Shown here piece by piece: positions 17,754 through 25,936 of a DNA stretch of 64,000 nucleotides. The stretch comes from Paenibacillus andongensis. GTDB lineage: Bacteria > Bacillota > Bacilli > Paenibacillales > NBRC-103111. A program made the translations under genes and the position numbers. Position 1 is the stretch's first letter. Every line of letters begins with the position of its first letter. The stretch spans positions 7,323,001 to 7,387,000 of the forward strand of contig NZ_CP104467.1 in NCBI RefSeq assembly GCF_025369935.1, written 5' to 3'. The notes below the pieces were generated by a model. It was not told the DNA's origin. It saw only the letters and a program-made list of their open reading frames with translations, and ran no database searches.

Positions 17754-17969
17754 ATGAAGAAATTGAAATTCATTTATTTTACTCTAGCCCTATTATTGGC
17801 CATTGGAGTAGGCATTCCAACAGGCGGTTATGCCAACGATTCTACAAACATGCAATCAAAGGCTAGCTTTGATGTTGATATTCCCACAATTGGTCTTGAA
17901 CCAGGTAACTATCAAGTTATGATATACGCCAGCAATTCCTTCCCAATAACAATTAATGCCGCTCCATAG
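17754..17969 (+). CDS. Small secreted protein (71 aa)
   Basis: ATG 17754 follows GGGAGG. A Lys-rich start and hydrophobic core (about 1-26) form a Sec signal peptide with likely cleavage after GGYA. The mature peptide is about 42 residues, without Cys, and of predicted beta character (SFDVDIPTIGLEPGNYQVM). It has its own terminator and an AT-rich upstream region. The family was not recognised. Confidence 0.7.
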   Translation: MKKLKFIYFTLALLLAIGVGIPTGGYANDSTNMQSKASFDVDIPTIGLEPGNYQVMIYASNSFPITINAAP

Positions 17970-17994
17970 AAAAGACTAATTAAAAAGCAATTGA

Positions 17995-18042
17995 AAAAAG
18001 ACGAATGGAAGCCAGTTAAATCGGCCTCCATCCGTCTTTTTT
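17995..18042. terminator. Bidirectional terminator between convergent genes
   Basis: AAAAAGACG-ATGGA-GCC pairs with GGC-TCCAT-CGTCTTTTT around a short loop. It separates the 71-aa secreted protein gene (+) from the membrane protein gene ending at 18054 (-). Confidence 0.8.
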
Positions 18043-18053
18043 TATACGAACAA

Positions 18054-18368
18054 CTAGTAACCTCTGCCTCTTCCCTTCGCCAATGCCTGGATGTTGATCC
18101 ATGAAACAACGATCCCAATCACACGGAAAAGGTACCCCGCTACAGGAATAAAACTCAAGAAAGCCATAGCAATATTGATGACCGTCTTTGTCGTGGTCCC
18201 ATTGCTTGTAAGTAAGGCAAAAACCAGGTTGACAAACACGAGCGGGATCACCCACGAGCAAGACCACAAATATACAAACGGAATAAGACCAAGCAAGTAT
18301 CCAACAGCAATAGCAATTTCGGACAGCAGCTGAAGCAAGTTTAACAATCGAATCGTTTCTGGACGCAT
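18054..18368 (-). CDS. Small multi-pass membrane protein (104 aa)
   Basis: Three or four hydrophobic helices over 104 residues, ending in the basic tail KGRGRGY. ATG 18368 lies behind GGAGGAGCATC; six further codons are open upstream but lack a ribosome site. No domain was recognised. It stands alone between two terminators. Confidence 0.7.
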   Translation of the reverse strand: MRPETIRLLNLLQLLSEIAIAVGYLLGLIPFVYLWSCSWVIPLVFVNLVFALLTSNGTTTKTVINIAMAFLSFIPVAGYLFRVIGIVVSWINIQALAKGRGRGY

Positions 18369-18520
18369 GATGCTCCTCCATTTCAAATAGGGAAATATTA
18401 GTTATTGTAGCATAGCGCCGACAGATAGTCTTTAGTGCGGTTAAATAGCCTTGTCCTTAGTGGAGTTCATTCTAGTTCAGATGCTGCAATAGGCTGTTTC
18501 CCTTTTATATTACGTGTCTA

Positions 18521-18575
18521 AAGCATACGTAGTATGCTTATAATAACAAAGAGACGGTGCGACCAATACCGTCTC
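18521..18575 (-). terminator. Twin hairpins overlapping the mini-toxin 3' end
   Basis: GAGACGGT/ACCGTCTC (18551-18558 with 18568-18575) is followed on the minus strand by TTTGTTATT. A second hairpin, AAGCATAC-GTA-GTATGCTT (18521-18539), lies just beyond. The first stem lies inside the last codons of the 32-aa ORF, so stop codon and terminator overlap. Confidence 0.65.
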
Positions 18576-18636
18576 CTAGCGCCAGTTTAAAGCTACCGAA
18601 CGCAAGCATGATTACAATCGTTTGGAAAGTTTCCAT
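18538..18636 (-). CDS. Putative holin-like mini-toxin (32 aa)
   Basis: ATG 18636 sits behind a full AAAGGAGGG site and opens 32 codons. The start METFQTIVIMLAFGSF is the typical opening of the 'putative holin-like toxin' family, tiny single-helix proteins common in Firmicutes and often part of type I toxin-antitoxin pairs. The second half (LALGDGIGRTVSLLL) is not typical: these codons are the terminator hairpin itself. The usual stop may have been lost, or this variant reads into its terminator. No antitoxin RNA was proven. Confidence 0.65.
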   Translation of the reverse strand: METFQTIVIMLAFGSFKLALGDGIGRTVSLLL

Positions 18637-18854
18637 GGCATTACCCTCCTTTCTGGAGGAGAATGCTCACCCAAGGCTGTCCTGTAATAATTTAATATAT
18701 CATACAAAGTCTACCATTCGGCAGGCTTTTTCTTTACCTCAATTTCCTAAAGGGTAGTGAAACTATTGCTGATCAAATACTAGAAATACGCAACCAATCT
18801 GTACGATCAATGATACGAAAACTGCAACATTTCATATACCGTTTCTCAGAAAAG

Positions 18855-18893
18855 CAAAAGCCAGCCTCCGGACAATAGGTCCGACGGCTGGCT
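18855..18893 (-). terminator. Terminator of the bmr-type exporter operon
   Basis: AGCCAGCC (18859-18866) pairs with GGCTGGCT (18886-18893), with inner TCCGGAC/GTCCGA. On the minus strand TTTTGCTTTTC follows. It lies right after the last exporter gene. Confidence 0.85.
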
Positions 18894-18900
18894 CCAAACC

Positions 18901-20955
18901 CTACAACATACTGCGCACTTCGCTTTCAGCGGCCGAGGCTGTTTCCGAATGTCCCTGCTGCAGCTGGTACATCTGATAGTACCGACCGAGGAGCCCCATC
19001 AGCTCCTCATGGCCGCCACGCTCGACGATCTCGCCGTGGTCGAGCACAAGAATCTGGTCGGCGCTTTTAATCGTCGACAAGCGGTGGGCAATGATGAAGG
19101 TGGTCCGCCCCTTCGAAAGCACTTCGAGCGCGGCCTGAATGATGGCCTCGGTCTCCGTGTCGATGGAGGACGTCGCCTCATCGAGGATCAAGATCGCCGG
19201 GTCAAACGCCAGCGCCCGGGCAAAAGAGATCAGCTGCCGCTGCCCGGCAGACAGCGTGCTGCCCTTCTCGATCACGGGCTCATCGATGCCGTGCGGCAGG
19301 CTCTTAAACATTTCCTCTGCGCCAACCTCGCGCAGCGCTGCCTCCACCCGTTCCCGGGTGATGGACGGATCGTCCAAGCTGACATTGGACGCAATCGTCC
19401 CTGTGAACAGGAACGGATCTTGCAAGACGATGCCCATATGCTGACGCAGCAGTTGTTTGGGCATCTCCCGCACGTCGCGGCCGTCCACCGTGATCCGGCC
19501 TTCATTCACATCGTAGAAGCGGAAGAGCAGATTCAAGATCGAGCTTTTGCCCGATCCGGTATGACCGACTAGCGCCACCGTCTGCCCTTGTTTGGCCTCG
19601 AAGGAGATGTCCTTGAGCACATCCTCCCCTTCTTTGTAGGCGAAGCGAACATGCTCGAACTTCACATTGCCCAGATAGCGATCCGCTTTCTCCGCAGCCA
19701 CGTCGATGCCCTGTTCATCAAGCAGCTCGAATACACGGTCAGCGGATACTAGGGCACGCTCCAAATTCGGCAACTGGTTGACAATCCCGACCATTGGATG
19801 AAACATCCGATTCAGATAATCGACGAAGGCATACAGTACACCGACAGTGATCAATGAGTTGATGGAACTGCCCCCGACATACCAGATCAGACCGAAGAAG
19901 AACAAGTTCCGAACCACATTCATCAGGTTATGAGAGGTCAGCGAGTTCAAGCTAAGCAATTTGTTCTGATATCTCGTATATTCATCGTTCAATTGTTCGA
20001 ATTCTTGGATCGTTTCTTTTTGCCGGCGGAAAGCTTGAATGATCGTCATGCCTTGAATCGCCTCATTGATCATCCCATTGATCGAGCCGATCCGTTCCCG
20101 TATTTCATGATTATAGAAGGAGGCATATTTACGGTACACAATGATCCATACATAAAGCAGCGGAATAACCGGAAGTGTGAATAAAGCCAATCTATAATCT
20201 AGAACGAATAAAGCCGCGATGATGCCTACAATATAGATCGTACCTGTAAAAAAGTTCGCAAGCACCTGCACATAAAGGTCCCTGACAGACTCCGTATCAT
20301 TTGTAATTCTCGACACAATTTTACCCGCAGGCTGATTATCAAAATAGTTGATCGGCAGTCGCTGGATTTGTGCAAAAACATCACTTCTCATGCGCTGGAT
20401 AATCCGATTCGCCGCCGATTGAAGCAAATACTTTTGTCCATAGGTAAAGCCTGCACCAATAATGATTAAGAGTAAATACAAACCTGCAAGCTTCATTAGA
20501 CTGTTAAATTCAGGTTTATAGAACGTGTAAAGCTCTTGAATACTTAGCTTCTTAACTGCATATTCCGCTTTTTCCGTCCCCTGTGTAATTGTAAGCTTAC
20601 CATCGTCTACTAGCTTGCGTTCGCCATCAAAGGTGATCGCTTGATCCACCCAAACGAACTGGCTGCCCACCTGCAAAATACGAACCTCTTTCCCTTTCGG
20701 CTCGCCTTCTGCGAAGTTGTCGCTTCGTTTGTAAAAAATCCCATTCGCGGGGACTGCCTTGCCCGTCTGCGTTGCAGACGTTGTCTCGTACCACGGCTTC
20801 TCGATACCGAGAATGTGTGTATCAATCATCTGTCTCGCAATAAAAGGTCCTGCCAGCTCTGTTGCCACCGCAACCGATAAGAATAAAAGCGCAATGAGCA
20901 GGGGCTTTTTGAATAACGCCGCGTATTGAAATAACCGCTTGCCTGTTTGTTTCAT
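18901..20955 (-). CDS. bmrD: Heterodimeric ABC multidrug exporter subunit, BmrD/YheH type
   Basis: 684 residues: a six-helix exporter domain with a large insert between TM1 and TM2 (about 50-155), typical of YheH/BmrD, then an NBD (about 440-670). The NBD has Walker A GHTGSGKS, Walker B ILILDEATSSID with the catalytic Glu, but signature LSAGQ instead of LSGGQ. With BmrC (canonical LSGGQ, Asp in place of the Glu) this gives one good and one degenerate ATP site, as in BmrCD. ATG 20955 fits GAAGGTGAG better than GTG 20967. The NBD half (18.9-19.7 kb) is much more GC-rich than the TM half. Confidence 0.9.
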   Translation of the reverse strand: MKQTGKRLFQYAALFKKPLLIALLFLSVAVATELAGPFIARQMIDTHILGIEKPWYETTSATQTGKAVPANGIFYKRSDNFAEGEPKGKEVRILQVGSQFVWVDQAITFDGERKLVDDGKLTITQGTEKAEYAVKKLSIQELYTFYKPEFNSLMKLAGLYLLLIIIGAGFTYGQKYLLQSAANRIIQRMRSDVFAQIQRLPINYFDNQPAGKIVSRITNDTESVRDLYVQVLANFFTGTIYIVGIIAALFVLDYRLALFTLPVIPLLYVWIIVYRKYASFYNHEIRERIGSINGMINEAIQGMTIIQAFRRQKETIQEFEQLNDEYTRYQNKLLSLNSLTSHNLMNVVRNLFFFGLIWYVGGSSINSLITVGVLYAFVDYLNRMFHPMVGIVNQLPNLERALVSADRVFELLDEQGIDVAAEKADRYLGNVKFEHVRFAYKEGEDVLKDISFEAKQGQTVALVGHTGSGKSSILNLLFRFYDVNEGRITVDGRDVREMPKQLLRQHMGIVLQDPFLFTGTIASNVSLDDPSITRERVEAALREVGAEEMFKSLPHGIDEPVIEKGSTLSAGQRQLISFARALAFDPAILILDEATSSIDTETEAIIQAALEVLSKGRTTFIIAHRLSTIKSADQILVLDHGEIVERGGHEELMGLLGRYYQMYQLQQGHSETASAAESEVRSML

Positions 20956-20993
20956 GAGGGTTCTCACCTTCTTTTCATCGGATATCTATTTAC

Positions 20994-22739
20994 TTAAACC
21001 TTTGTCTGTTCTTCTAATTGCTGACGGTCATACTGCTCTTTATACCAGCCGCCGAGCGCGAGAAGCTGCTCATGCGTGCCTTCTTCCACGATATACCCCT
21101 CATCCAACACAAGAATCCAATCTGCATGCTGAACAGCGGAGAGTCGGTGCGTCGTGATGAGTGTCGTTTTGCCGGCTCGTTCCGACCGGATACCACGAAT
21201 GATTTCAGCCTCTGTTTTGGCGTCCACCGCAGAAAGCGCATCATCCAGCATGAGGATTTCGGGGTCTACATAAAGCGCCCGCGCTATTGAAACGCGCTGC
21301 TTCTGGCCGCCGGATAAGGCGACGCCTTTTTCACCTACCAACGTTTGAAGGCCATCCGGTAAGAACTCCACGTCCTTGCGGAACGCAGCCAGGTCAAGCG
21401 CCTGCAGCAGCTCTTCCTCTGTTCCTTGGCTGCGCCCGAACATGATGTTTTCTTTCACCGTTTTGGAGAAAAGAATCGGCTCTTGCGGCACGTAACCAAT
21501 CCAGCCATGAAGCGTGTCGATGGTTAACTTCTCGATCGGCGTTTCCGAAATAACAATCGAACCTTGACCTAATGGATACTCTCTTAGCAGCTGTTTAAGC
21601 AGCGTTGTTTTGCCGCTTCCCGTACGTCCTACAATACCGAGCGTTTGCCCACGTTGCAGATGGAAACTGATATTCACCAAGTTATCAATAGAAGAGGAAG
21701 GATAGCGGAACGTTACTCCTTTAAAATGAATCGAGTTCGGCAGCAGCAGCGTCGTCGCTTTGGGATCCTCTTTGACATCCGGCTTGTAACCAAGTGTTTC
21801 ATTCACCCGATCGAGGGAGGCATTCCCGCGCTGCATAATGTTCATTAACTCGCCAATGGCGAACATCGGCCAGATCAGCATGCCAAGGAATGTATTGAAG
21901 GACACGAGCTCTCCGAGCGTCAATTCACTGTGAAAAACCAAATATCCGCCGTAACATAATCCGATTAAGTAGGAAATGCCCACTAGGATTTTGACCGTTG
22001 GTTCAAAAAGGGCGTCGATGACGGCAACCGCAATATTTTTGCGATAGACATCATCTGTCATCGTTTTGAAGCTTTGTTCACTGGCTTTTTCTTGTACAAA
22101 AGCACGGATAACGCGAACACCGGCTATCGTCTCCAGCACCCGATCATTCATTTCTCCAAAGGCATTCTGAGCGAGCAAGAATCTCTCGTGGATACGCCCC
22201 CCATAGATCGTAATCGCAACGGCCATAATGGGCAGCGGAATAATCGAAGCGAGTGTCAGCTTCCAGCTAATGAAGAAGCCCATCATACTTAAGATGGTAA
22301 GCATAAATAACGTAGAGTCTACGAAAGTCAAAATCCCAAAACCCGCTGTCGTCGACACCGCTTGCAGGTCATTCGTCGCTCTCGCCATCAGGTCTCCCGT
22401 GCGGTTGCGCTCATAGAAGGTAGGCGTCATCCGCAGCAGCTGTCTCATTAACCTTGATCGAAGAATACGTTCCAGCACGAATGCCCCGCCAAATAGCTGA
22501 TACAGCCAGACATAGGATAGCCCATAGCCAGCTACAATTAATGCCCCCCAAAAAGCGAGCAATTGGACCAATTTACTGCCCGTCAAAGTTCCCATGTGTA
22601 TGCCATCAATCGCATAGCCAATCAATTTCGGTGGAATTACATCAATGATTCCAACAATGATAAGCAGTCCAATGGCGATCGTGTAACGAATCCAATTCAT
22701 GCGGAAAAACCAAGCTAACTTTTTTAATACCGTAAACAT
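20994..22739 (-). CDS. bmrC: Heterodimeric ABC multidrug exporter subunit, BmrC/YheI type
   Basis: 581 residues: six TM helices (about 15-300), then an NBD with Walker A GRTGSGKTT, signature LSGGQKQR and Walker B ILMLDDALSAVD. Asp replaces the catalytic Glu, as in B. subtilis BmrC, so its own site should be non-hydrolytic. ATG 22739 follows AGAGGAG by about 11 bases; the longer frame to 22805 runs through the leader terminator. The gene comes first in the bmrC-bmrD operon, behind a leader peptide and two hairpins. Known BmrCD exports drugs and is induced by ribosome-targeting antibiotics. Confidence 0.9.
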   Translation of the reverse strand: MFTVLKKLAWFFRMNWIRYTIAIGLLIIVGIIDVIPPKLIGYAIDGIHMGTLTGSKLVQLLAFWGALIVAGYGLSYVWLYQLFGGAFVLERILRSRLMRQLLRMTPTFYERNRTGDLMARATNDLQAVSTTAGFGILTFVDSTLFMLTILSMMGFFISWKLTLASIIPLPIMAVAITIYGGRIHERFLLAQNAFGEMNDRVLETIAGVRVIRAFVQEKASEQSFKTMTDDVYRKNIAVAVIDALFEPTVKILVGISYLIGLCYGGYLVFHSELTLGELVSFNTFLGMLIWPMFAIGELMNIMQRGNASLDRVNETLGYKPDVKEDPKATTLLLPNSIHFKGVTFRYPSSSIDNLVNISFHLQRGQTLGIVGRTGSGKTTLLKQLLREYPLGQGSIVISETPIEKLTIDTLHGWIGYVPQEPILFSKTVKENIMFGRSQGTEEELLQALDLAAFRKDVEFLPDGLQTLVGEKGVALSGGQKQRVSIARALYVDPEILMLDDALSAVDAKTEAEIIRGIRSERAGKTTLITTHRLSAVQHADWILVLDEGYIVEEGTHEQLLALGGWYKEQYDRQQLEEQTKV

Positions 22740-22790
22740 GTAATATGTCACTCCTCTCAAATGGTGCTGTCCAAAATGACCCAAATCCAC

Positions 22791-22825
22791 ACAAAAAAGG
22801 CACACCGCACGCAGCGATATGCCTT
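22791..22825 (-). terminator. Leader terminator just before bmrC
   Basis: On the minus strand AAGGCAUA pairs with UGUGCCUU (8 bp with one G-U; 22797-22804 with 22818-22825), followed by six T. It lies about 50 bp before the bmrC start, so it must be read through for exporter expression. Confidence 0.8.
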
Positions 22826-22836
22826 CTATGAAACAG

Positions 22837-22876
22837 AAAAGCGCTCGTTACGAACTTCTTCGTAACCCGCGCTTTT
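22837..22876 (-). terminator. Attenuator hairpin in the bmr leader
   Basis: Two 17-base arms (22838-22854 with 22859-22875) pair at 15 of 17 positions, with a short loop. On the minus strand TTTTCTGTTTC follows. It lies between the leader peptide stop and the second terminator and is probably the first attenuator. Confidence 0.7.
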
Positions 22877-22921
22877 TAAATAGCGTATGTGAAGAGGCGG
22901 CAGCAGCCGAACAAGCACAAA

Positions 22922-23023
22922 TCATGCGCTTCCGGCTAACATTCGGGTTACCAAATATGAAATTGTATGGTTTTTATCTGTAAATCTACGATGGGTAATA
23001 GGATCCATAACCATATCAATCAT
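22922..23023 (-). CDS. BmrB-like leader peptide (33 aa)
   Basis: ATG 23023 follows a perfect AAAGGAGGG site and opens 33 codons (start MIDMVMDPITHRRFTDKN). The stop TGA lies inside a small hairpin, AAGCGCA/TGTGCTT. Two terminator hairpins and then bmrC follow. In B. subtilis the bmrCD operon is preceded by the short bmrB ORF, whose translation under ribosome stress controls readthrough. The same layout here suggests the same job: ribosomes stalled by an antibiotic would change the leader fold and let transcription reach bmrC. Homology to BmrB itself was not tested. Confidence 0.8.
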   Translation of the reverse strand: MIDMVMDPITHRRFTDKNHTISYLVTRMLAGSA

Positions 23024-23113
23024 TTTGAAACCCTCCTTTAGCGTTTTTGTTAGAAACCTTGTTTCGTGCATAACTTCTTTTCCAAAAGTTGTATGTTCTT
23101 GCTCACAGAGGTG

Positions 23114-23143
23114 ATCTTACCATCCTTGGCGAGTCTGTGTCAA
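23114..23143 (-). promoter_or_regulatory. Promoter of the bmr leader operon
   Basis: On the minus strand a consensus -35 TTGACA (23138-23143) and -10 TAAGAT (23114-23119) lie 18 bp apart. The transcript would start about 85 bp before the leader ATG. A promoter this strong fits constitutive start with control by attenuation. Confidence 0.75.
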
Positions 23144-23294
23144 TCGGAGAAAAAGACTATAAACAAACTATCTTACCTCGTTATTTCGGATGAATTTACT
23201 CGCCTTTAGTCCCTTTGAATTGTCACACATGTTTCAAAATATGGCGGCATATTCATAGTGTATAGGTTCATAGCGCATAGGGGAGTGGATGTGC

Positions 23295-23471
23295 ATGGTC
23301 GATCAAGTATTTGCTCTGATGGGGTGGATTGTTGCTTTTGGAGTTGTTATTGGGGGAGTCATCGCAGGCATCGCCCGTTTTGTCGAAAGGGATTCGACAC
23401 AGTACGATATGATTTTTTTGTGGGAGCATCGTTATACCTTGGAGGAGCTGGAATTGGTTCGGGACAAGTAA
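23295..23471 (+). CDS. Small membrane protein (58 aa), tentative
   Basis: An open frame with ATG 23289 or 23295 behind GGGGAGTGG. One hydrophobic helix (about residues 7-26, with several Gly) is followed by an acidic/aromatic tail (ERDSTQYDMIFLWEHRYTLEELELVRDK). Start choice is uncertain; ATG 23295 has the better spacing. A plus-strand terminator lies 80 bp downstream, which supports a real transcript. Family not recognised. Confidence 0.5.
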   Translation: MVDQVFALMGWIVAFGVVIGGVIAGIARFVERDSTQYDMIFLWEHRYTLEELELVRDK

Positions 23472-23548
23472 ACATTCAGCATAAGATAAACCTAGTCTGT
23501 GACTTGGTCCTTTAAGTTTTTTGATCACCGGCTGTGAAGCACACAGAC

Positions 23549-23582
23549 CGCTCTCTCCAATAGGAGATGAGCGTTTTTTTTC
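23549..23582 (+). terminator. Terminator after the 58-aa ORF
   Basis: CGCTC-TCTCC pairs with GGAGA-T-GAGCG (23549-23573) and is followed by eight T. Confidence 0.8.
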
Positions 23583-23859
23583 TTTACAATAGAGGCATTA
23601 CGAATCAAAATAAGCTTACTCAGATGAAGCTATTACGACCTGCTTTTGGTACAACTCGCATTCGCTCTTACAAGCTGTCTTGGACAACCCGGGCCTTCTA
23701 CGAATAGTGGTTTAGCTAGAAATGAATAAGCAAGCCTAGCTTGCTTATGCAATCATAGCCGGGGTTATTAAGACAAATAAGCTACTTCAGTTGCCTAATC
23801 CGCACAATGAACAGCACAGCTTACTCCAAAACCCAAATCATATAAATTCTTATCTATCA
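23583..23859. other. Gene-free stretch
   Basis: About 280 bp between two terminators. Only short, unconvincing open frames on either strand; no ribosome site, dyad or promoter that stands out. Confidence 0.6.
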
Positions 23860-23903
23860 AAAAAGGGCTATCCACAAGGCTGCAAGCCTTTGGATAACCC
23901 TCT
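23860..23903 (-). terminator. Terminator of the DUF2231 gene
   Basis: GGGCTATCCA-AAGGC pairs with GCCTT-TGGATAACCC around TGCA; on the minus strand six T follow. It abuts the DUF2231 stop codon. Confidence 0.8.
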
Positions 23904-23906
23904 TTA

Positions 23907-24395
23907 TTATTTCGCTGGTGCTGTCGTAGCCGCTGGTGCAGTAGATGCTGCCGGAGATGTACCTGGTGATGCAGCTGGAGCAGTCGTCTTAGCCGGAACC
24001 GGTTTATGTACCATTTGACCGCCAATATGTCCTGTATAGCCAACGAGGATAACTGCCGCGAGTGAACCAATCAAATAGATAGGGTTACGACCTATTTCTT
24101 TCTTTTTCCAGATCAGTAAACCAACACGTACAATCGCTAACAGGATAGACAAAAACATCGTTAATTTCGCATAAAATTCATGCGGAACCACTAGTGGATT
24201 ACGCCACGGAGATGGGCCTGTCAGGACACTTGCGATAGCCCCGAGCGCGCCCACAACTAGGCAAAGCATACCAGCGGAGTGCCATTCACGTTTTTTCGCG
24301 ATAATGGCGATTAAGTCAAAAATAAAACTAAAAACAAGAAGTGCGATCGGTACATGTGTTACGATGTAGTGCAAATTTTTCAAGATATAATCCAT
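23907..24395 (-). CDS. DUF2231 membrane protein
   Basis: 162 residues with four TM helices (about 10-30, 42-60, 78-97, 105-125) and a flexible C-terminal tail rich in Ala, Pro, Thr and Ser. The pattern HxxVTHVPIALL near the start, a second helix with conserved Gly, and HEFYAKLTMF match DUF2231. Its His residues may bind metal or haem, but the function of DUF2231 is not established. A good ribosome site (GGGGGAGAG) precedes ATG 24395. Its promoter carries a BlaI-like operator matching that of the blaI gene 1.4 kb upstream, so it likely belongs to that regulon. Confidence 0.82.
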   Translation of the reverse strand: MDYILKNLHYIVTHVPIALLVFSFIFDLIAIIAKKREWHSAGMLCLVVGALGAIASVLTGPSPWRNPLVVPHEFYAKLTMFLSILLAIVRVGLLIWKKKEIGRNPIYLIGSLAAVILVGYTGHIGGQMVHKPVPAKTTAPAASPGTSPAASTAPAATTAPAK

Positions 24396-24437
24396 TAATC
24401 TCTCTCCCCCATTTTAAAAAGCTATATAAAATTCCAC

Positions 24438-24473
24438 ACTACAAAGTGTAGTTTTGAATATCCGAAAAGTCAA
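24438..24473 (-). promoter_or_regulatory. Promoter with BlaI-type operator before the DUF2231 gene
   Basis: On the minus strand -35 TTGACT (24468-24473) and -10 TACACT (24445-24450) are 17 bp apart. The -10 lies inside the dyad ACTACA-N3-TGTAGT (24438-24452). BlaI/MecI repressors bind TACA...TGTA dyads. A CCGAAAAGT/ACTTTTCGG hairpin (24462-24483) overlaps the -35. The blaI promoter has the same -35, spacing and AACTACAnTTT word. Confidence 0.65.
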
Positions 24474-24565
24474 GACTTTTCGGCAGTTTTTGTCGAAGCC
24501 CGTCAACTTTTCTGACATGAGCTCCGACTGTTAAATGTGAACCATTAGTCTCAGGGTATCCTATC

Positions 24566-25405
24566 TTAGATAAGTCCCACAAGTAAAATAATTGTTAAGA
24601 GCGAAATGAGCAGCCGCACGTGGGGCCATTTGAATGAGATTTTCCTCTGTGGATCGAGAATATGCATGATGCGTACATTCATTGAAATTTCGGCGAATGA
24701 GGCGTGAGATAAGGATACATGCGGTGTTGGTGCTTGTTTGAGTAGTTTGAGGAGAGCACTGCCTAAATGTGTGGACTGTTCCATTTGTGCAATGGCAAAT
24801 TTGTCGGCCCTAAGTTCTATCATGATAGGGTATTTGTCGGCCATCCAAGCGAATATTGGAATGTACCACATCGACTTGGATATCATCGAAAGCAGGAAGA
24901 TCGCGAGAGGATCTCTGTGCCTCATATGGCACTTCTCATGCTCGATAACAGCGCGCAGCTCGTTAGGGTCCAGCATGTCCATAAGTCCGGATGATAGGAT
25001 CATCCGCGGCTTCCACAGCCCTATCGTCATTGCGATGGGAGCTTTGTAAGAAATGATCTGGAACTGACCTTCACCAAGCTGAAATTTATCGCGGTATTGC
25101 TCGGATAGATGAGGGTCTTGATACATCTCAACGAGTTTCATCGCTTTGATGGAGCCAAGGAAATGCTGAGCCGATATCCACAGAATTGCACTAAACGAGT
25201 AAAGGATAAGAGCGTTCACTACATGCCACGCAATGGGTGCAGGTACATGAAGATCTTTGAATAAAATGACACATAAATCAAAAATATTATAAAACGTTTT
25301 CCATTTAAAAATATACTGGAGTGCATAGAGCAGCATCTGTCCTAAAATAGCCCCCGATATGGCGAGTGACGCAGCATACAACCATTGAAACCGTTTTTCC
25401 ATCAT
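24566..25405 (-). CDS. BlaR1-like M56 membrane metallopeptidase
   Basis: 279 residues: two or three N-terminal TM helices, a zinc-protease domain with HEKCH (residues 156-160) as the HExxH-type motif and ELRAD (about 197) supplying a further ligand, and a C-terminal TM helix. Unlike BlaR1/MecR1 (about 585 aa) it has no penicillin-binding sensor domain outside, so its signal is not simply a beta-lactam bound there. It starts within a few bases of the blaI stop. By family it should cleave, directly or indirectly, the BlaI repressor when activated. Confidence 0.9.
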   Translation of the reverse strand: MMEKRFQWLYAASLAISGAILGQMLLYALQYIFKWKTFYNIFDLCVILFKDLHVPAPIAWHVVNALILYSFSAILWISAQHFLGSIKAMKLVEMYQDPHLSEQYRDKFQLGEGQFQIISYKAPIAMTIGLWKPRMILSSGLMDMLDPNELRAVIEHEKCHMRHRDPLAIFLLSMISKSMWYIPIFAWMADKYPIMIELRADKFAIAQMEQSTHLGSALLKLLKQAPTPHVSLSHASFAEISMNVRIMHILDPQRKISFKWPHVRLLISLLTIILLVGLI

Positions 25406-25407
25406 CG

Positions 25408-25824
25408 TTATCGATCCTTTTTGATTTCTTTAATTTTTTGCTCCAGCTGGTCGAGCAGATCGGGATCTACTTTATCAAGCGCATCCACCATATGGGTGAC
25501 CGCCAAAGAACCGAATTCTTCGATAAGGTCAAATGTAAGCTCTTTGGACTGGGTTTCCATAAACTCATCTCTTGTAACAACAGGTTTGTACTTAAACGAT
25601 CTTACAACGGATTTTTTTTGCAGAATTCCTTTGTCTACTAAGCGATTCATAACAGTCATAACGGTATTGAAATTGATAATTTTGGCTTGATCCAACTTCT
25701 GTTGGACATCCTTAATCGTCATTTCAAGGGAGTTGGTCCAGAGAATTTCCATAATCTTTGCTTCTAAGGGGCCGAAAAAGCGGTTAAGCCCGCTTCCTTT
25801 ATATTTAAAGTTTTGCATTTTCAT
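25408..25824 (-). CDS. BlaI/MecI-type transcriptional repressor
   Basis: 138 residues. A winged helix (about 15-85; LEAKIMEILW and TVMTVMNRLVDKGIL are typical) is followed by a C-terminal dimerisation helix bundle. ATG 25824 follows AAGGAG by about 11 bases; the open frame extends 48 codons upstream through the promoter and is not used. It is paired with the M56 protease gene, the standard BlaI-BlaR layout. TACA/TGTA half-sites lie in its own promoter and in that of the DUF2231 gene. Confidence 0.9.
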   Translation of the reverse strand: MKMQNFKYKGSGLNRFFGPLEAKIMEILWTNSLEMTIKDVQQKLDQAKIINFNTVMTVMNRLVDKGILQKKSVVRSFKYKPVVTRDEFMETQSKELTFDLIEEFGSLAVTHMVDALDKVDPDLLDQLEQKIKEIKKDR

Positions 25825-25839
25825 TATAGGCACACTCCT

Positions 25840-25878
25840 TACATAAGAAATTGTAGTTCGGGGTAGATGTGAAGTCAA
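25840..25878 (-). promoter_or_regulatory. blaI-like gene promoter with operator half-sites
   Basis: On the minus strand -35 TTGACT (25873-25878) and -10 TACAAT (25850-25855) are 17 bp apart. TACA (in the -10) and TGTA (25840-25843 on the plus strand reads TACA) form a TACA-N8-TGTA dyad. Compare the near-identical promoter at 24438-24473. Confidence 0.55.
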
Positions 25879-25897
25879 GATCTGCCCAAAGAAACGC

Positions 25898-25933
25898 AAA
25901 AGCCCCGATCCTTGGCAGGAAACGGGGCTTTTT
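25898..25933 (-). terminator. Terminator of the 84-aa gene
   Basis: AAAAGCCCCG pairs with CGGGGCTTTT around a 15-base loop; poly-T on both strands. It separates the 84-aa gene from the blaI promoter. Confidence 0.82.
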
Positions 25934-25936
25934 GTA

